DNA of 64,000 bases from Pontibacter sp. Tf4. Its GTDB lineage: Bacteria; Bacteroidota; Bacteroidia; Cytophagales; Hymenobacteraceae. Below the pieces are notes generated by a model. That model was not told the origin of the DNA. It did not search any database and saw nothing but the letters and a program-made list of their open reading frames with translations. The stretch is from contig NZ_JACKZC010000007.1 of the NCBI RefSeq assembly GCF_014212495.1, forward strand, positions 294,412 through 358,411. Direction: 5' to 3'. Below, piece by piece: positions 25,653 through 35,477 of the stretch (positions within the stretch are counted from its first letter, which is position 1; every line of letters starts with the position of its first letter). Position numbers and translations under genes: made by a program.

Positions 25653-28136
25653 ATGAGAAAACAACTTACTACTGCCTGCAAAGGCAGCTTAGCGTTCTGT
25701 TTTTTATTTTTAAGTAAAGTAATTGTATTAGCTCAGAGTAACCAGCCGCAGGATGTGCAGGCTTGCCTGGGCGGTGTTGTTAGCCTGGAAGTTACTGATC
25801 CTCCACAGCACAGCGATGTACGACAATGGCAGGTAAGCTCAAACGGTGTAAACTATAGCAATATAACAGGTGCTACCAGCCTTTCTTACACATTTACAGC
25901 TACAGCAGCAGATCATAACCGGTACTACAGGCTCGTGTTATCGAATGGTGGTAACCAGCAGGCGAGCAACAGGATCTTCCGGATACAGGTACAGAATCCG
26001 CCTGCCGCCCCCACCGTAACACATGGGGCACGTACCGGCATTGGGTCGGTAACATTGGGAGCCAGCGCACCGTCAGGTTACACGTACAAATGGTATGCGG
26101 TAAAGGCGGGCGGTGTGCCAATAAACGGCGCTACTTCGGCTTCCTATATTACCCCGGAGCTCAGCACCACTACCACGTATTATGTGGCTGCCGTAAGCCC
26201 GGCCGGTTGCGAAGGCCCGCGGACAGCGGTTACAGCAACTATAAGCGGTGTCAGCCATACGATAGTTACCAATTCGCGCCTCATCTCTAATAACCAAATG
26301 GCACAACCTCTTGACCCGCTCATAGCCATTGCCCCTGAAACAACTGCTGATGTGGAGCTATACCGCATTACAAGTGTGCCGGACAGAGTGCAGGGAAAAC
26401 TTTTTGTAGCAGGCACGGAAGTGCTGAGCGGACAGGAATTAACCCCGGCACAAATTACCCAGCTTACATTCACTCCTGAGCCAACCTTTTACGGAACCGC
26501 CACCTTTGCTTACAGAACTATAAATAAGGATGGAATGCTGAGCAGCAGCGCTGTGATCTATCATATCCCTGTAAATGCGGTTCCGCTTGCGCGTAATGTG
26601 TCGTCAAATATGATCTCGTCGGGTAAGAGCTATAACCTGCTCCCCTACCCGCTCAACGCCATTGACTTTGACGGCGATATTGTGCGGTATACCATCACAA
26701 GTGTTCCGATTTCGGGCTCTTTATCTGTAAGCCCAACAGGTTCTCCGGCGCTGCAGGCAGGCAATGTTATCACAACCAACAAACTATACTATAACCCGGA
26801 CCAGAACGGTAAGAGCGAAATATTAAGAACCTTTACATATACCGCCACCGACAATAAAGGTGTCACTTCAGATGTTGCAACCTATTTCCTGTATATCGAG
26901 ATAGTACCGGTCAACAATGCTCCTGTTACCGAAAGCAGGGTATTGCCTGCGGTATCGAATGCAGCGGCAACACAAGTAGCATTACCACCTCTCACAGCCT
27001 CGGACATAGATGGCTATGTTACAGGTTATATTGTAGGCAGCGTAACACCACCCGATGCAGGTACTCTCTACTTGAACGGTTCTCCTGTAGCCGGCACAAA
27101 CCGGCACAATACCGAAAGCGGTATGCTGGGCAGCTTTGCGTTTGAGCCGACACCGGGCTTTAGTGGCAGTGCACAGTTTACATTCAACGCAATCGATAAT
27201 GCGGATGCGACTTCGGCTCCAGCTACCTATACCATACCTGTTACCAGTCCGCCCCAGACAAAAGACGTAACCTTTACGGTAGAGGCCGATAACCCGAATG
27301 CCCAGCGTATTGCTGCTTTGGACGCAACAGACCCGGATGGCAGCATTACCAGCTATACCATCTTAAGTCTTCCGCACAGAAACGCCGGCACCCTAACCCT
27401 GAACGGACAGCCTGTTATGGCCGGCCAAGTGCTGACGCCGGCAGAGGCAGCAACACTGGATTTTCTAAAAGCAGCAACCTATAGTTCACCGGCCTCTTTC
27501 ACCTTCACTGCCTCCGACGATTATGGTATAAAAGCGCAGCGTTCCGCTAACTATACGTTAGTGCCAGACAGAATTACGCCTTTACCTGTTACGCTCGTTC
27601 GGTTTTCGGCCACATCACAGCCGGAGGGCGCCCGCCTTACATGGACTACTGCCACCGAACTGCAGAACGATTATTTTGCAATAGAAAAAAGCACCGATGG
27701 AAAGGTATTTAAAGAGATAGCTCGTGTAAAAGGTGCCGGTACCAGTTCTATCAAGCTCCAGTATACGTTCGTGGATGAAACCTTTACCCAGGGTACAGCC
27801 TACTACAGGCTAAAGCAGACAGACTTTGACGGGACTGCTACCTACAGCAAAACCATAGCGCTCCGTAATCAGCATTTTGTCTCAGGTTTTACTGTACAGG
27901 CCTTCCCGAATCCGGTAGAAAACAACCTGACGGTAAGGTTAGCTGTACCCGGCCACACAGTAGCAGTCCTTAAACTATACAGCCTGCAGGGCGAGCTGCT
28001 TACCATTATAAATGCAAAACCTGAACAAGGGATAACACATTACGAACTACCCTTCACCAAGCTGCCATCAGGGGTATACCTGCTCCGGGTTCTATCCGGT
28101 GAAGAGAGTTTTACAATAAAGCTATTAAAAAAGTAA
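25653..28136 (+). CDS. large secreted Ig/cadherin-like T9SS cargo protein
   Basis: The 827-residue protein has a signal peptide (cleavage near VLAQS). Ig-like domains occupy about residues 30-195 (DVQACLGGVVSLEV..., YKWYAVKAGGVPINGATSASYITPELSTTTTYYV). Several cadherin-like repeats of about 110 residues follow, marked by VxxIPVN...ARNVS..., LTASDIDGYVTGYIVGS and LDATDPDGSITSYTILS. The shared module PLPVTLVRFSATSQ...YYRLKQTDFDGTATYSKTIAL (from about 648) and a type A sorting domain (AFPNPVENNLTVRL to the C-terminus) end the protein. It is a probable surface adhesin or matrix protein exported by the T9SS. The specific function is not recognisable. Confidence 0.82.
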   Translation: MRKQLTTACKGSLAFCFLFLSKVIVLAQSNQPQDVQACLGGVVSLEVTDPPQHSDVRQWQVSSNGVNYSNITGATSLSYTFTATAADHNRYYRLVLSNGGNQQASNRIFRIQVQNPPAAPTVTHGARTGIGSVTLGASAPSGYTYKWYAVKAGGVPINGATSASYITPELSTTTTYYVAAVSPAGCEGPRTAVTATISGVSHTIVTNSRLISNNQMAQPLDPLIAIAPETTADVELYRITSVPDRVQGKLFVAGTEVLSGQELTPAQITQLTFTPEPTFYGTATFAYRTINKDGMLSSSAVIYHIPVNAVPLARNVSSNMISSGKSYNLLPYPLNAIDFDGDIVRYTITSVPISGSLSVSPTGSPALQAGNVITTNKLYYNPDQNGKSEILRTFTYTATDNKGVTSDVATYFLYIEIVPVNNAPVTESRVLPAVSNAAATQVALPPLTASDIDGYVTGYIVGSVTPPDAGTLYLNGSPVAGTNRHNTESGMLGSFAFEPTPGFSGSAQFTFNAIDNADATSAPATYTIPVTSPPQTKDVTFTVEADNPNAQRIAALDATDPDGSITSYTILSLPHRNAGTLTLNGQPVMAGQVLTPAEAATLDFLKAATYSSPASFTFTASDDYGIKAQRSANYTLVPDRITPLPVTLVRFSATSQPEGARLTWTTATELQNDYFAIEKSTDGKVFKEIARVKGAGTSSIKLQYTFVDETFTQGTAYYRLKQTDFDGTATYSKTIALRNQHFVSGFTVQAFPNPVENNLTVRLAVPGHTVAVLKLYSLQGELLTIINAKPEQGITHYELPFTKLPSGVYLLRVLSGEESFTIKLLKK

Positions 28137-28178
28137 ACTAAAAATGCCAGCATAACTGCCGGCCTTTTTAGTTTACTT
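28131..28178 (+). terminator. terminator overlapping the stop of the 827-residue cargo gene
   Basis: Bases 28131-28144 pair perfectly with 28165-28178 (AAGTAAACTAAAAA / TTTTTAGTTTACTT). An inner imperfect GC stem around GCC-GC lies between them. The stop codon TAA (28134-28136) is inside the left arm. Confidence 0.85.
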
Positions 28179-28503
28179 TAAACCACTATTCGTACTTCAT
28201 TAGCATCCACTCCGCTTTATAAATAAAATCAGATAACTATGTAACTAAAGGCAGCAAAATTGCCTTATAAACAAAAAACTACAATAATTTCTTAATAATA
28301 ACATTATTCCCTAATTTCACAGCCTGTTAGCTGTTTTAGCTTATTTCAATATTATCATAGGACTTCCTTAGGTGCTTGTACAATACAATTAATAAAACTA
28401 TACCAATTCCTGGTAAGCTGTTTTATTAAACATCTCTGATAGCCTGTATAATAAAGTTGAGCTTAACAGTTAACAATCAGCATCTTCAGTACTTTTAGCC
28501 AAA
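28179..28503 (+). other. AT-rich spacer before the 1435-residue cargo gene
   Basis: This roughly 325-bp stretch is AT-rich, carries no coding frame of note and shows no hairpin beyond the terminator at its left edge. A promoter for the downstream gene must lie here, but I see no convincing TTTG/TAnnTTTG pair. Confidence 0.4.
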
Positions 28504-31500
28504 ATGGGGAATCACACCTATACTACTCTCAGAGTATGTATATTAATCTGCTGTTTACTATGTATCAGTTACATAGCAAATGCCCAAACGCCGGGCCTGA
28601 TCTATAAGATTGCGGTAAACGGCGGAAATAAAGTCCTGGACCCGAATGGAGATGGCTATGTATCAAAAACTTCTTTAGGTTTTCAAAAAGATGCTGCTGG
28701 CACTATGCAGGATGAAGGTGCAGCTTACAGCGAAATACCATACCGGCCCTTCCCTATTTTCATGAATGAACCCCTTGCTGACCTTAAGACAGGAGGCAGC
28801 TATGGCCATACAGATTTTGCTCCCTGGGTAATTGATGCATCAGGCAAACCAATTGGCTCCCCATTAGCCTCCTATTTTGATGGGAAAAACTTTTTGTTCC
28901 GGGTAAGGCTGGCTGGCCAGTCAACAGCATCTAAGGGCTATAGCATCCTGATTGATTCGAATAATTCACTTACCGGTGGCTCCCCTAATCCCGGGTTTGA
29001 ATTTGAGGTAGTTCTCGCTACAAACTTTGATGTGCGTATTTACGACCATCGCACTAATACCACAGGTGGTACCATCATTTTCAACGGCTCAGTAGATCAG
29101 TATTCTCAGAAGGCCATCGCCGGATCAATGGGAGGAGGCGATGCGGATTACTTCTATGATTTTTATGTCCCTATGTCGGCATTCGGAGGTGCGATAACAG
29201 AGACAACCCCGCTCCGTATGACGGGTGTAACCGTAACCAGTGCTAAGAGCGGTATTTTCGGGGTAGCGTCTGACTTAGGTGGTGTTGATGATAATGTGGT
29301 AAGTGGCACTATAGTAGATGCCTGGAAATCTATAATCAATAACACAGCACTTACTACTCCTACAACCATTAAAGACACTGGTTTTACCCCAATTCCTGCT
29401 GCCGCGCCAAGTGTTAATAGTCCCATCTATACAAATAGCTCTGCAATATCAGGTTCCTCGGTAGAGGCTGCCGGATCTATTGTTACCATATACAGAAATG
29501 GGGTAAGCGTAGGTACAACTACCGTTTCCGCAAATGGATCATGGACTTTCTCGTCATCTGGTACTACCATTACAGTTGGAAATACTATAAGCGCAAAGGT
29601 AAGCCCAACTGGTAAAACCGAATCTGGTTTCTCATCTTCCGTAACTGTACAGGCTGCCCCTGTTAGCTATACACCTTGTAATACCCCAGCACCCACTATT
29701 ACTGGTGTTACCAGTAATAAAAAGGGTATAATATTTAGTGTATCGGGTACTGGTACATTGCATTACTATTTAATAAGTAATACTTCAACTACTTTAATTG
29801 GGACAAGTTCTGTAACGGCATCCGGAAACTACTCTGTTGAATTTGAGGGAACAGGTAATTCACTAACAGCTGGTAGCTATTACATGACACTTACCCCAAC
29901 TGGGGGTGGCTGTACTTCACCTATCTCAAACTATTATTGCTACCAAAGTGGAAACAGTGGTAGTACATCTACTGCACCTACAATTGCTACAGCAAATCTT
30001 ACGGTAGCTTCTACATCGCTGACAGTAAACTATACTATTTCCGGTACTACAATAACTCTTATTCATAACGGCAATACAGTAACGCCACCTTCAACTACAT
30101 CAGGTCTATCTGTCACTTATAACATCTCAGGGTTAAACCTTCGTGTTGGGGATGTATTTTACGCCCGGGCTACAGAACCAGGTACCTGCACATCGCAATC
30201 TTCTCTATCTAATGCTGCTACTGTAGTACAGACTCAATCTTCAGCTCCAACTATAACAGGCTCCTATTGTGGCCCTACAACTATAGTTACGGGAAGATCC
30301 ACAGAGGCAGCAGGTACCGAAATTATTGTTTTTGTAAACGGGACAGAAGTAGGAAGAACAACTGTAAATGCGTATGGCACCTGGACTGCGACTATTAGTA
30401 GCCGATCTTCTGGTAATATAACAGCTACTGCCACAGCACCTAATAAGTCAGTGAGTGTTGCTTCAAACAGTATAATCATTAATCCACTCTTTTCGGCAAC
30501 CAGTTTAACTTTAACCGGCACCGAAACCAGTGGAACAATTTTTGAAGGCAGCACCTCTGTAAGAGGAAATGCCAGCGTAACCGACGGGTCTGTAATAACA
30601 CTTTATATTAACGGACAAGCGTATGTAGATAAGGAAGGAAACACGTTATATGCCCCCGTTTCGGGGGGAATATTTACATTTACCAACATCTCTCCTTTTG
30701 AGCTGTACGCCGGAGCAAAATTAACTGTAACCGCTAAGGCTTCTATCAGCTCAACCTGCGAAAGCACGCATTCTGCACCAGTTACGGTAGCTTGTAATCC
30801 TGCCAGCACTACCATGACTGCCGCGTTTACGGCTGCAAAGTTTTGCCCGAACACACCTGCCTACATAAAATTATCTACCTCAGAAGCAGGCGTTATTTAC
30901 AACATCTACAAAAAAGAAAGCACCGGGACATACACACAATTCGGTCCTTCGGTGTTAGGAACTGGTTCTGCTATTACGCTGCAGTCAAACCCGGTTACAA
31001 CAGCAGGAACTATAGTTCAGGTTAAAACTATAAAAGTTGGAGCGCCCTGCCAGTACACTATAGGTGGCGACATGCCAGTAGATCTGTATCCGGAAGTACC
31101 TAAAACCTATACGGTAACTGCTACGCCGGAAAGCTCAGATTGCGCCAACGTGCCTGTCACCATATCAGTTCAGGCTGCTGAAACAGGTTACTCTTATCAG
31201 CTCATCTACAACAGTACCAAAGAGAAAATAGGAGAAGCTATAGTACCGGCAACAAACGGCACTATATCGTTTCCGGTACAGATCGTATCAAAAACTACAG
31301 AATTTGGTGTGGTTATTCGTAGCACTTCCACCGGTTGTATCACAGAAAACACCATTCTTAAAACTATTACTATAAATGGTGGCCCGGATGTGAACAGGGC
31401 TGTAACCACAAATAAAAGTGCTGTGTGTAACGGCCAGCCGGCAGGAGTAACTGTAAGCACTTCTACACAAAACGGGTATACCTACCGCATTTATCAGCAA

Positions 31501-32811
31501 ACAAGTGCTACTACTTCTACACTTCTTGTTGATAACATTTCCGGTACGGGTAGTACTGTTACTACGGCATTAAGTGATGCTCTTTTTACAACTATAGGCA
31601 CAAAGGAATTTTATGTTACAGTTAGCAGCACTACCTGTACAAATCTTAAAATGACAAATACAGTAACTATAGCCGTTACAGACGGTACAGGCGGAACGGT
31701 TTCGGCGGGCCCTGATGCGGTTAGTTGTGGTAGTAGCTATACCTTAGCTGGCAGCCAACCAACGCCCGGCACCGGTACCTGGAGCCTGGTTACCAAACCA
31801 GCAACAGCTCAAACCCCAACTGTAACCACAACGTCTGCTTACAACAGCACAGTGACAGGTCTTGTATCGGGATCCTATACCTTCAGGTGGACTGTTGTAT
31901 CGGCATGTACTAACATACCTTCTTCAAATGAAGTAACTATTATAGTTAACTGCCCTGCCGAATACAGTGTACGCACCAATAAACTGGTAGGTGAATATAT
32001 GATCAACGATGTGCTGGCATCTGTAACTGACAACGAAGGTGTAAAATCGGCACAGTTACTTTCCGGTTCGCTACCACCAGGCACCAGATTAAACACAAGT
32101 ACTGGGCTTATTGATGTCCAGAACCCTACTGATTTAGTAGCAAATACCAACTATACTTTCACAGTTCGCATTATCGACCAGTTCGACAGAGTGACAGACC
32201 TGCCATTAGCGATCCGGTTTTATAGTTCCTCCCTGCGCCCCGGCGATATCACCCCCTTACCAGTAGAACTGGTTTATTTTACAGCTGTTTACCAGAACGA
32301 TAAAGTTGTACTGCAGTGGCTGACGGCATCGGAACTGAACAACGAGCGCTTTGAGGTGGAACGCAGTGCGGATGGGAAGAAGTTTGTGAAGATAGGCACG
32401 GTAGCAGGAAAAGGCACCAGCAACGTTGCCAACCGCTACTCCTTCACCGATGCCAGACCACTTACCGGGGTGGGCCATTACAGGCTGCGCCAGGTAGACT
32501 TTGACGGACAGACCAGCTATAGCCGCATTGTAGCGGTAAACAACAGGGCCCTTGAGAAAAACGCTGTATTGCAGGCCTACCCGAATCCGTTTGAAGAGAA
32601 ATTAACGGTAACTATAACCGTTCCGGCAGCAGAACAGGCGACGCTGATGCTGTACAACATGCAGGGCCGCCAGCTTATAACCAGAAAAGTTACACTGGAG
32701 AAAGGTGTTACAACCTTTGACCTCGAAACAGCGCAGCTGGCGCAGGGTATTTACATTCTAAGGATAAGCGGTAGCAGCACAGATACTGCCCTTAAAGTGA
32801 TGAAGCGATAA
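28504..32811 (+). CDS. very large secreted Ig-like T9SS cargo protein
   Basis: This 1435-residue protein has a signal peptide (cleavage near ANAQT). Its N-terminal domain (about 30-300) opens with VLDPNGDGYVSKTSLGF, a Ca-binding-like DxNxDG loop, and SEIPYRPFPIFMNEP. Threonine/serine-rich Ig-like repeats run from about 300 to 1150. A cadherin-like segment follows (VLASVTDNEGVKSAQLL), then the shared module PLPVELVYFTAVYQ...LQWLTASELNNERFEVERS (from about 1250) and a type A sorting domain ending in LKVMKR. The middle of the gene looks lower in GC and less codon-biased than its ends, as in fast-changing surface repeats. It is a probable adhesin or matrix protein; the ligand is unknown. Confidence 0.82.
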   Translation: MGNHTYTTLRVCILICCLLCISYIANAQTPGLIYKIAVNGGNKVLDPNGDGYVSKTSLGFQKDAAGTMQDEGAAYSEIPYRPFPIFMNEPLADLKTGGSYGHTDFAPWVIDASGKPIGSPLASYFDGKNFLFRVRLAGQSTASKGYSILIDSNNSLTGGSPNPGFEFEVVLATNFDVRIYDHRTNTTGGTIIFNGSVDQYSQKAIAGSMGGGDADYFYDFYVPMSAFGGAITETTPLRMTGVTVTSAKSGIFGVASDLGGVDDNVVSGTIVDAWKSIINNTALTTPTTIKDTGFTPIPAAAPSVNSPIYTNSSAISGSSVEAAGSIVTIYRNGVSVGTTTVSANGSWTFSSSGTTITVGNTISAKVSPTGKTESGFSSSVTVQAAPVSYTPCNTPAPTITGVTSNKKGIIFSVSGTGTLHYYLISNTSTTLIGTSSVTASGNYSVEFEGTGNSLTAGSYYMTLTPTGGGCTSPISNYYCYQSGNSGSTSTAPTIATANLTVASTSLTVNYTISGTTITLIHNGNTVTPPSTTSGLSVTYNISGLNLRVGDVFYARATEPGTCTSQSSLSNAATVVQTQSSAPTITGSYCGPTTIVTGRSTEAAGTEIIVFVNGTEVGRTTVNAYGTWTATISSRSSGNITATATAPNKSVSVASNSIIINPLFSATSLTLTGTETSGTIFEGSTSVRGNASVTDGSVITLYINGQAYVDKEGNTLYAPVSGGIFTFTNISPFELYAGAKLTVTAKASISSTCESTHSAPVTVACNPASTTMTAAFTAAKFCPNTPAYIKLSTSEAGVIYNIYKKESTGTYTQFGPSVLGTGSAITLQSNPVTTAGTIVQVKTIKVGAPCQYTIGGDMPVDLYPEVPKTYTVTATPESSDCANVPVTISVQAAETGYSYQLIYNSTKEKIGEAIVPATNGTISFPVQIVSKTTEFGVVIRSTSTGCITENTILKTITINGGPDVNRAVTTNKSAVCNGQPAGVTVSTSTQNGYTYRIYQQTSATTSTLLVDNISGTGSTVTTALSDALFTTIGTKEFYVTVSSTTCTNLKMTNTVTIAVTDGTGGTVSAGPDAVSCGSSYTLAGSQPTPGTGTWSLVTKPATAQTPTVTTTSAYNSTVTGLVSGSYTFRWTVVSACTNIPSSNEVTIIVNCPAEYSVRTNKLVGEYMINDVLASVTDNEGVKSAQLLSGSLPPGTRLNTSTGLIDVQNPTDLVANTNYTFTVRIIDQFDRVTDLPLAIRFYSSSLRPGDITPLPVELVYFTAVYQNDKVVLQWLTASELNNERFEVERSADGKKFVKIGTVAGKGTSNVANRYSFTDARPLTGVGHYRLRQVDFDGQTSYSRIVAVNNRALEKNAVLQAYPNPFEEKLTVTITVPAAEQATLMLYNMQGRQLITRKVTLEKGVTTFDLETAQLAQGIYILRISGSSTDTALKVMKR

Positions 32812-32827
32812 GACGAGACCTCCAATT

Positions 32828-32869
32828 AACTAAAAAAAGACCAGCTACAATGCTGGTCTTTTTTTAGTT
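32828..32869 (+). terminator. terminator between the large cargo gene and lysC
   Basis: A perfect 18-bp stem (32828-32845 with 32852-32869) has a 6-base loop, a GACCAGC core and a seven-T run on the 3' side. Confidence 0.92.
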
Positions 32870-32898
32870 TATATGAATGGTAGCTGCACAGTTTTCAT

Positions 32899-32906
32899 TA
32901 ATTTTG
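32899..32906 (+). promoter_or_regulatory. candidate -7 element of the lysC-lysA promoter
   Basis: TAATTTTG matches TAnnTTTG and lies 32 bases before the lysC start. No clear -33 TTTG is seen at the right spacing. Confidence 0.4.
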
Positions 32907-32938
32907 CAGCTACCTTAAAATACAATTTAGCTTTTTAG

Positions 32939-34249
32939 ATGAAAGTACTGAAGTTCGGTGGCACCTCGGTGGGGTCTGCTGATAGAATGAGAGACGTTGC
33001 GAACCTGATTCAAAACGGCGACAGAAAAATTGTGGTGCTGTCTGCTATGTCGGGTACTACGAACAAACTGGTGCAGATAGCCGAGACGCTGTACCAGAAC
33101 AAGAACGAAGACGCGAATGTGCTGATAGATGCGCTGCACGATAACTATAAACAGGTTGTAGAATCGCTCTACACCACTCCCGAAAAGAAAAAACAGGCAA
33201 ACGAACTGATCGCACATCATTTCGATAACATCAGAGCCTATACCCAGGACCTGTTCACAATTCACGAAGAGCGTGCAATTCTGGCGCAGGGCGAGCTGCT
33301 TTCTACAGCACTTTTCCAGTTTTTCCTGGAAGAGCAGGGCATTGCATCAGTACTGCTTCCGGCGCTCAACTTTATGAAGATAGACGAGAACGAAGAGCCG
33401 GATGCCTCATACATTGCCAGAAATATAGCGCTGGAGCTGGAAAAGTACCCGGAAACCAACCTGTTCATTACTCAGGGCTACATTTGTCGCAATGCGTTCG
33501 GGGAGATAGATAACCTGAAGCGTGGCGGCTCTGATTACTCTGCTTCCCTGATAGGTGCTGCTGTTGCTGCAACGGAGATCCAGATCTGGACCGACATTGA
33601 TGGCATGCACAACAACGACCCGCGCATCGTAAAAAATACGCATCCTATTGCCGAACTGTCGTTTGATGAGGCAGCCGAGCTGGCTTACTTTGGTGCTAAA
33701 ATCCTGCATCCGAGCAGCGTATTACCTGCCAAGCAAAAGAATATTCCGGTGCGTTTGCTGAACACCATGCAACCCGAAGCGAAAGGCACGATCATCAAGT
33801 CGCAAACTATAGGTGGCGGCATAAAAGCAGTGGCTGCCAAAGAAGGTATTACCGCGATCAAGATCAAATCCGGCAGAATGCTGCTGGCCTACGGCTTTCT
33901 GCGCAGCGTGTTCGAGGTGTTCGAGCGCTATAAAACGCCGATCGATATGATCACGACCTCGGAAGTTGCAGTATCGTTAACGATTGATAATGATAAGTTC
34001 CTGAACGAGATCGTAGCGGAACTGAAGGAGTTTGGCCAGGTAGAGGTAGATAAAGAACAAACCATTATTTGTGTGGTTGGTGATTTTATTGCCGAGAAAA
34101 GTGGTGCCAGCCTGAAGGTTTTTGAAGCGCTGCAGGACGTGCCGATGCGCATGATCTCGTATGGCGGAAGTACCAACAACATCAGCCTGCTGATAAATAC
34201 AACTGACAAAGTAACGGCGCTAACCAAGCTGAACGAAGGGATTTTTTAA
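32939..34249 (+). CDS. lysC: aspartate kinase
   Basis: The 436-residue kinase phosphorylates aspartate, the entry step for Lys, Thr and Met. The N-terminal kinase domain begins MKVLKFGGTSVGS, the KFGGTS signature. Substrate and ATP-binding segments include NLKRGGSDYSASLIG (about residue 192) and EIQIWTDIDGMHNNDPRIV (about 213-231). Two C-terminal ACT domains (from about 300, ITAIKIKSGRML and TIICVVGDFIAEKSG) suggest allosteric control by an amino acid. It is 11 bp ahead of lysA, so it probably supplies the lysine branch. The Met branch genes lie 2 kb away on the other strand. Confidence 0.93.
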   Translation: MKVLKFGGTSVGSADRMRDVANLIQNGDRKIVVLSAMSGTTNKLVQIAETLYQNKNEDANVLIDALHDNYKQVVESLYTTPEKKKQANELIAHHFDNIRAYTQDLFTIHEERAILAQGELLSTALFQFFLEEQGIASVLLPALNFMKIDENEEPDASYIARNIALELEKYPETNLFITQGYICRNAFGEIDNLKRGGSDYSASLIGAAVAATEIQIWTDIDGMHNNDPRIVKNTHPIAELSFDEAAELAYFGAKILHPSSVLPAKQKNIPVRLLNTMQPEAKGTIIKSQTIGGGIKAVAAKEGITAIKIKSGRMLLAYGFLRSVFEVFERYKTPIDMITTSEVAVSLTIDNDKFLNEIVAELKEFGQVEVDKEQTIICVVGDFIAEKSGASLKVFEALQDVPMRMISYGGSTNNISLLINTTDKVTALTKLNEGIF

Positions 34250-34260
34250 GGAACGCGACC

Positions 34261-35403
34261 ATGCTGAAAAACAATTTACAGGAGCTGCAGCAGCAGGCTA
34301 CTCCTTTTTATGTATACGACCTGAACCTGCTACGGCAGACATTACAATATGCTGCCACGGAAGCAGCTAAATACAATTACCACGTACACTACGCCCTTAA
34401 AGCAAACGCCAACGCCCCTATACTTGCCGAGATGCTGCACACAGGCTTCGGTGCCGACTGTGTAAGCGGAAACGAAGTAAAGCGTGCCATCGAAAACGGT
34501 TTTAAGCCGGAGCATGTGGTTTTTGCCGGCGTCGGCAAATCAGATGAGGAAATAAACTATGCGCTGGAGCAGGATATTTTCTGCTTTAACTGCGAGTCGA
34601 GCCACGAACTGGAAGTGCTGAACGAGCTGGCAACTGCCAAAGGCACCAAAGCCCGCGTAGCGCTGCGCATAAACCCGAACGTAAACGCCAATACCCACAA
34701 ATACATTACCACAGGGCTGGAAGAAAACAAATTCGGGATAAATGCCTGGGAACTTGAAAGCGTGCTGGAACTGCTGAAGACATTGCCTAACATAGAGCTG
34801 ATCGGGATTCACTTTCACATCGGCTCCCAGATTACGGACCTCAGTGTTTTCAGGAACCTTTGCACCAGGGTTAACGAGTTTCAGGAGTGGTTCATCTCGC
34901 GCAACATTACCTTAGAGCACATTAACGTAGGCGGTGGCCTGGGCGTGGACTACTATACCCCCGACAGCAATCTTATCCCGGATTTCGAGGCTTACTTTGG
35001 TCTGTTTCACCAGTTTCTGGAAGTGCGGCCAGGGCAACAGGTACATTTTGAGTTAGGTCGTGCGCTGGTAGCACAGTGCGGTACCCTGATCTCAAAAGTA
35101 CTGTACATTAAAAAAGGAATAACCACGAACTTTGCGATACTGGATGCCGGCATGACAGAACTGATTCGTCCGGCCCTGTACCAATCGTACCACAAAATAG
35201 AGAACCTGACCAGCGACAAGCCGGAAGTGCGCTACGATGTGGTAGGACCTATCTGTGAGTCGAGTGACTGTTTTGGCAAAGCGGTGATGCTGCCGGAAAC
35301 CAACCGTGGCGACCTGGTAGCCATTCGCACTGCCGGCGCCTACGGGGAAGTAATGGCCTCGGGCTACAACCTGCGCGAAAAGGCTAATGCTATTTACTTA
35401 TAA
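34261..35403 (+). CDS. lysA: diaminopimelate decarboxylase
   Basis: The 380-residue fold-III PLP enzyme makes L-lysine from meso-diaminopimelate. It has PFYVYDLNLLRQTL (about residue 15), the PLP lysine in HYALKANAN (about 47), GADCVSGNEV (about 66), GIHFHIGSQI (about 184) and NVGGGLGVDYY (about 222). CESSDCFGKAVMLPE (about 326-340) contains the substrate-binding Cys and Glu, and GAYGEVMASGYN is near the end. It is somewhat shorter than the proteobacterial enzyme but complete in active-site motifs. It is co-transcribed with lysC and followed by a strong terminator. Confidence 0.93.
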   Translation: MLKNNLQELQQQATPFYVYDLNLLRQTLQYAATEAAKYNYHVHYALKANANAPILAEMLHTGFGADCVSGNEVKRAIENGFKPEHVVFAGVGKSDEEINYALEQDIFCFNCESSHELEVLNELATAKGTKARVALRINPNVNANTHKYITTGLEENKFGINAWELESVLELLKTLPNIELIGIHFHIGSQITDLSVFRNLCTRVNEFQEWFISRNITLEHINVGGGLGVDYYTPDSNLIPDFEAYFGLFHQFLEVRPGQQVHFELGRALVAQCGTLISKVLYIKKGITTNFAILDAGMTELIRPALYQSYHKIENLTSDKPEVRYDVVGPICESSDCFGKAVMLPETNRGDLVAIRTAGAYGEVMASGYNLREKANAIYL

Positions 35404-35420
35404 ACTATAGGTATACAATA

Positions 35421-35457
35421 AAAAGGCCTGCTTCTGAACTATAGAAGCAGGCCTTTT
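35421..35457. terminator. bidirectional terminator after lysA
   Basis: A perfect 15-bp stem (35421-35435 with 35443-35457) has a 7-base loop whose 3' side, with the stem, forms CTATAG. An A tract on the left and a T tract on the right let it serve both lysA and the converging lipoprotein gene. Confidence 0.92.
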
Positions 35458-35477
35458 CTTTTCAGAAAACCGTTAGG

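Noticed and set aside
28504..32811. A toxin (RTX or Tc-like) reading of the 1435-residue protein
   Set aside because: There are no GGxGxD repeats or toxin domains; the repeats are Ig-like and the C-terminus is a T9SS sorting module.
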